Positions 7,452-9,513 of a stretch of 9,513 bases of DNA are shown here, piece by piece. Position 1 is the stretch's first letter, and the number at the start of each line of letters is the position of its first letter. The position numbers and the translations under genes were made by a program. The DNA is from CAYUMU01 sp964445985 (GTDB lineage Bacteria > Planctomycetota > Planctomycetia > Pirellulales > S012-138), in assembly GCA_964445985.1 (NCBI GenBank), contig CAYUMU010000140.1, positions 1 to 9,513 of the forward strand, given 5' to 3'. The notes beneath the pieces were generated by a model, which was given only the letters and a program-made list of their open reading frames with translations, did no database searches and was not told the DNA's origin.

Positions 7452-7559
7452 TTGAATACGGAAGAACTGCACCCCGACCTGATCACGCTGGCCGAACTTA
7501 CGTGGCGACTTACGGCAGCCATTGTGCCGCAACTGCAACCGCGGAGCATTGCCGGCTGA
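7452..7559 (+). CDS. Possible small protein, 35 aa, unknown function
   Basis: Short frame starting with TTG and ending in TGA, behind a perfect AGGAGGA site with 6-base spacing. The peptide begins MNTEELHPDLITLAEL, continues TWRLTAAIVPQLQPRS and ends IAG: an acidic N-terminus, then a leucine-rich, probably amphipathic helix around the single Trp, with two prolines near the end. About two thirds of third codon positions are G or C, as in the neighbours. There is no signal peptide or clear membrane segment, and I recognise no family. It sits 117 bp before the dehydrogenase gene in the same direction, so it may be a leader peptide or small partner of that operon. It may also be a chance frame or a gene remnant; the ribosome site argues against chance. 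Confidence 0.42.
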   Translation: MNTEELHPDLITLAELTWRLTAAIVPQLQPRSIAG

Positions 7560-7676
7560 ATGGCAGCGGTGGATCGGGTTCGCTCGGGTGGTCACGCTCG
7601 GTTAAGTTGACTAGGGTTTCGTGCGCCTCCCCGCAATTTTGGCCAACCTGCCCCTCCGAAAGTTTGCCACCCCGCC

Positions 7677-8918
7677 ATGAGTACGCTCGCTTACGATTTC
7701 CTCGCCCCTGCCAAAATTGTGTTCGGCTGGGGAAAACGGCGCGAACTGGGCACGCTTGCCCAGTCGCTGGGCAAACACGTCTGGTTGGTGTGCGGCTCGC
7801 GATCCCTGGAAGACCGGGGCACGCTGGACGAAATCAGCGATTCGCTCTCGGCCGCCGGTTTAAAAGTGGTGCGGCTGAGCACGCTTCGCCGCGAACCCCA
7901 GATTGATGATGTGGATCAGGCCGTGGCGGCGCTGCGAGGGCATGACGCCTGCGCGGCGGGCAAGAAACGTGCGGATCAGGGTTGCACCGATTCTGCGAGG
8001 CAAGGCGACGTGGTGTGTGCCATCGGTGGCGGGGCGGCGATCGATCTGGCCAAAGCCGTGGCCGCGCTGGCGACTCAAGCCGAGCCGGGCTCGGTGCTCG
8101 AATATTTGGAAGGCGTGGGCAGCGGGCGACAGTTGATCGCCAGGCCGCTGCCAGTGATCGCCGTGCCGACGACCGCCGGAACCGGCAGCGAAGCCACCAA
8201 AAACGCCGTGATTTCCAACCTGAAACCGGCTTACAAGAAAAGCCTGCGACACGAACGCATGGTGCCGAGCGTGGCGGTGGTCGATCCCGAGCTCACCGTG
8301 AGTTGCCCCGCGACCGTGACGGCCCACTCGGGCATGGACGCAATCACGCAACTGATCGAAAGTTTTCTGTCATGCAAGGCCCGGCCGATTCCCAGCGCGC
8401 TGTGCCTGGCGGGGCTACGCGGCGTTCTCGGCTGTTCGGCGGCGGACGCGCTTCGCAGGGCCTATCATGTGCCGGAGGATCGACAGGCCCGCGAGGTGCT
8501 GGCTCAAGCTTCGCTCTTCTCTGGCATGGCCTTGGCCAACAGCGGACTGGGCCTGGCGCATGGCGTGGCGGCCGCCTTGGGGGTAGAAGCCGGCGTGCCG
8601 CATGGGCTAGCCTGCGCGGTCATGTTGCCCTCTGCGCTGCGAGCGAATCGAAGCGTGTTCCCGGAGCGATGGCTGGAATTGGCCCCCGCGTTGTGTGGAC
8701 GGAGCTTTCGCGATCCACAATCGGCGGCGCAGGGTGCCATCGAGTGTGTGACGTCGCTGGCCGACGAACTGGAAATCCCCACCCGGCTGAGCGAACTGGG
8801 CGTCACGGCCGAGCAACTTCCCACCTTGGTGGCCGGCTCGCGCGGGAATAGCATGAGCGGCAATCCGCGGCCGATTGCCGACGACGAACTTCTGGAACTG
8901 TTGGGGGAAATGCTATGA
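7677..8918 (+). CDS. Iron-containing alcohol dehydrogenase family protein
   Basis: 413-residue group III (Fe-dependent) alcohol dehydrogenase, a NAD(P)-dependent oxidoreductase acting on an alcohol/aldehyde pair; cytosolic. The N-terminal nucleotide-binding part shows YDFLAPAKIVFGWGKRRELG (6-25), AIGGGAAIDLAKAVAAL (115-131) with the cofactor GGG, and PTTAGTGSEATKNAVI (164-179). The metal-binding half shows HSGMDAITQLIES (217-229), LGLAHGVAAALG (291-302) and GVPHGLACAVMLP (306-318). Ligand positions are Asp221, His295 and His309, but the usual second ligand His is Gln225, and the His usually found in AHPLG is Ala. The ending NSMSGNPRPIADDELLELL is typical of one subfamily. Residues about 89-110 look like an insertion, perhaps a duplication of the preceding segment. 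ATG at 7677 is the first start in frame and lacks a clear ribosome site. Its stop overlaps the GNAT gene by ATGA. Substrate unknown; butanol, lactaldehyde, 4-hydroxybutyrate and maleylacetate enzymes share this fold. Confidence 0.9.
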   Translation: MSTLAYDFLAPAKIVFGWGKRRELGTLAQSLGKHVWLVCGSRSLEDRGTLDEISDSLSAAGLKVVRLSTLRREPQIDDVDQAVAALRGHDACAAGKKRADQGCTDSARQGDVVCAIGGGAAIDLAKAVAALATQAEPGSVLEYLEGVGSGRQLIARPLPVIAVPTTAGTGSEATKNAVISNLKPAYKKSLRHERMVPSVAVVDPELTVSCPATVTAHSGMDAITQLIESFLSCKARPIPSALCLAGLRGVLGCSAADALRRAYHVPEDRQAREVLAQASLFSGMALANSGLGLAHGVAAALGVEAGVPHGLACAVMLPSALRANRSVFPERWLELAPALCGRSFRDPQSAAQGAIECVTSLADELEIPTRLSELGVTAEQLPTLVAGSRGNSMSGNPRPIADDELLELLGEML

Positions 8919-9373
8919 CCGCGGCTGTTATGGTCCGCGAGGCCAGGCCGGCCGATTGCGACACGATCGTGGACTTCAACTTGCGATTGGCCGCCGAAAC
9001 CGAGAATAAAGAGTTACCGAGGGAAGTATTGCAGGCCGGAGTGCAGGCAGCCCTGGCCGATGCCAACAAGGCCCGCTACTTCATGGCGATGATCGGCGAC
9101 GAGGTGGCCGGGCAACTAATGCTCACCCGCGAATGGAGCGATTGGCGCAACGGCGATATCTGGTGGATTCAAAGCGTATATGTGGTGGAAAAGTTCCGCC
9201 AGGCTGGCGTGTTTCGCGCGCTGTACCAGCACGTGGAGCAACTCGCGAAAGCCACGACGGGCGTGGTCGGCCTGCGGCTCTATGTGGAAGATCACAACCT
9301 GCGTGCCCAGCAAGTCTACGAACGGCTGGGCATGAAGCGGGCCGGATATCAGGTGCTGGAGACGATTTGGTGA
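8915..9373 (+). CDS. GNAT family N-acetyltransferase
   Basis: 152-residue acetyl-CoA-dependent N-acetyltransferase of full single-domain length. The start reads VREARPADCDTIVDFNLRLA, the usual first strand and helix. The central strand WWIQSVYVVEKFRQAGVFRAL (83-103) carries the acetyl-CoA pyrophosphate loop as RQAGVF: the first Gly of the Q/R-x-x-G-x-G/A motif is kept and the second is Phe, a variant I have seen in related proteins. LRLYVEDHNLRAQQVYERLGMKRAGY (120-145) is motif B with its Tyr and the N-x-x-A-x-x-x-Y-x-x-x-G-M pattern. The ATG overlaps the dehydrogenase TGA (ATGA) and a GGGGGAAA site lies at 8903-8910, so it is probably translationally coupled. The substrate, whether amine, amino acid or protein N-terminus, cannot be told. 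Confidence 0.92.
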   Translation: MTAAVMVREARPADCDTIVDFNLRLAAETENKELPREVLQAGVQAALADANKARYFMAMIGDEVAGQLMLTREWSDWRNGDIWWIQSVYVVEKFRQAGVFRALYQHVEQLAKATTGVVGLRLYVEDHNLRAQQVYERLGMKRAGYQVLETIW

Positions 9374-9388
9374 GGGTGATGACTCGTC

Positions 9389-9431
9389 ATTCCCGCGAAG
9401 AGCCTGCCCTCGTGAAGACGGGGGCGGGAAT
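9389..9431. repeat. Inverted repeat of the ATTCCCGC/GCGGGAAT dispersed type
   Basis: ATTCCCGC (9389-9396) and GCGGGAAT (9424-9431) are perfect 8-bp inverted arms. Inside, GCCCTCGT (9406-9413) can pair with ACGGGGGC (9418-9425) around a GAAG loop with one G-U pair, sharing two bases with the outer arm. The outer words resemble the CATTCCCGC...GCGGGAATCCA sequences that recur between genes in many bacterial genomes. It begins 15 bases after the GNAT stop and could also act as an mRNA 3' hairpin, though no T-run follows. Confidence 0.5.
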
Positions 9432-9458
9432 CCAGCTGCGGCGGATACCACGCTGGGT

Positions 9459-9491
9459 TGTAACCGTTCACGCATTCGGTGCGTGGTTACA
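9459..9491. repeat. Second strong hairpin near window end
   Basis: TGTAAC (9459-9464) pairs with GTTACA (9486-9491), and CACGCA (9469-9474) pairs with TGCGTG (9480-9485), closing a TTCGG loop. The two stems stack on the right side and are separated by a four-base bulge, CGTT, on the left: 12 perfect pairs in all. It may be a repeat element, a transcription terminator lacking a visible U-tract, or a regulatory structure for a gene beyond the window. Confidence 0.45.
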
Positions 9492-9513
9492 GGCGGCGTG
9501 CGCGTGGTCGGCG

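Noticed and set aside
7211..7549. 112-codon open frame on the - strand in the divergent gap
   Set aside because: The product is rich in Ser, Gly and Arg without recognisable motifs, has no ribosome site I can see, and overlaps the better-supported 35-codon ORF.

Overview
The window carries six protein-coding genes plus one likely small ORF, and fits a Planctomycetes genome, probably of the Pirellula type. The grounds are inference: moderately high G+C with G/C-rich third positions, a Ser/Thr kinase of the planctomycete style (DWG instead of DFG, a short N-terminal module, PAS domains fused behind the kinase), wide intergenic gaps, and use of TTG/GTG starts. No rRNA, tRNA, CRISPR array, transposase or phage gene was seen.

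Left part, + strand. Bases 1-783 are the 3' third of a xylulose-5-phosphate/fructose-6-phosphate phosphoketolase cut by the window edge. After 121 bp comes a SulP-family anion transporter with a C-terminal STAS domain (905-2617). After a further 198 bp lies a soluble Ser/Thr protein kinase followed by two PAS domains (2816-4801), with a good Shine-Dalgarno site that fixes its start.

Middle, - strand. A large periplasmic C-terminal processing protease of the Prc/Tsp (S41) type (6967 down to 4886) converges on the kinase gene across only 84 bp. Its strong codon bias leaves long false open frames on the opposite strand.

Right part, + strand. A 709-bp gap separates the protease start from a divergent iron-containing alcohol dehydrogenase (7677-8918). 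The gap holds a structured stretch near the protease start and a 35-codon ORF behind a perfect AGGAGGA site (7452-7559). The dehydrogenase overlaps a GNAT acetyltransferase (8915-9373) by ATGA, so these two are probably translated together. The last 140 bp hold two inverted repeats, one of the ATTCCCGC...GCGGGAAT type common in dispersed intergenic repeats.

The genes do not form one obvious pathway. Phosphoketolase makes acetyl phosphate, the SulP protein moves an inorganic or small organic anion, the kinase-PAS protein is a signalling protein, Prc is envelope proteolysis, and the dehydrogenase/GNAT pair is a small metabolic operon of unknown substrate. I found no clearly new multi-gene system. 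The best leads are the 35-aa ORF, an apparent internal duplication in the dehydrogenase, and the kinase's unassigned N-terminal module and missing output domain.
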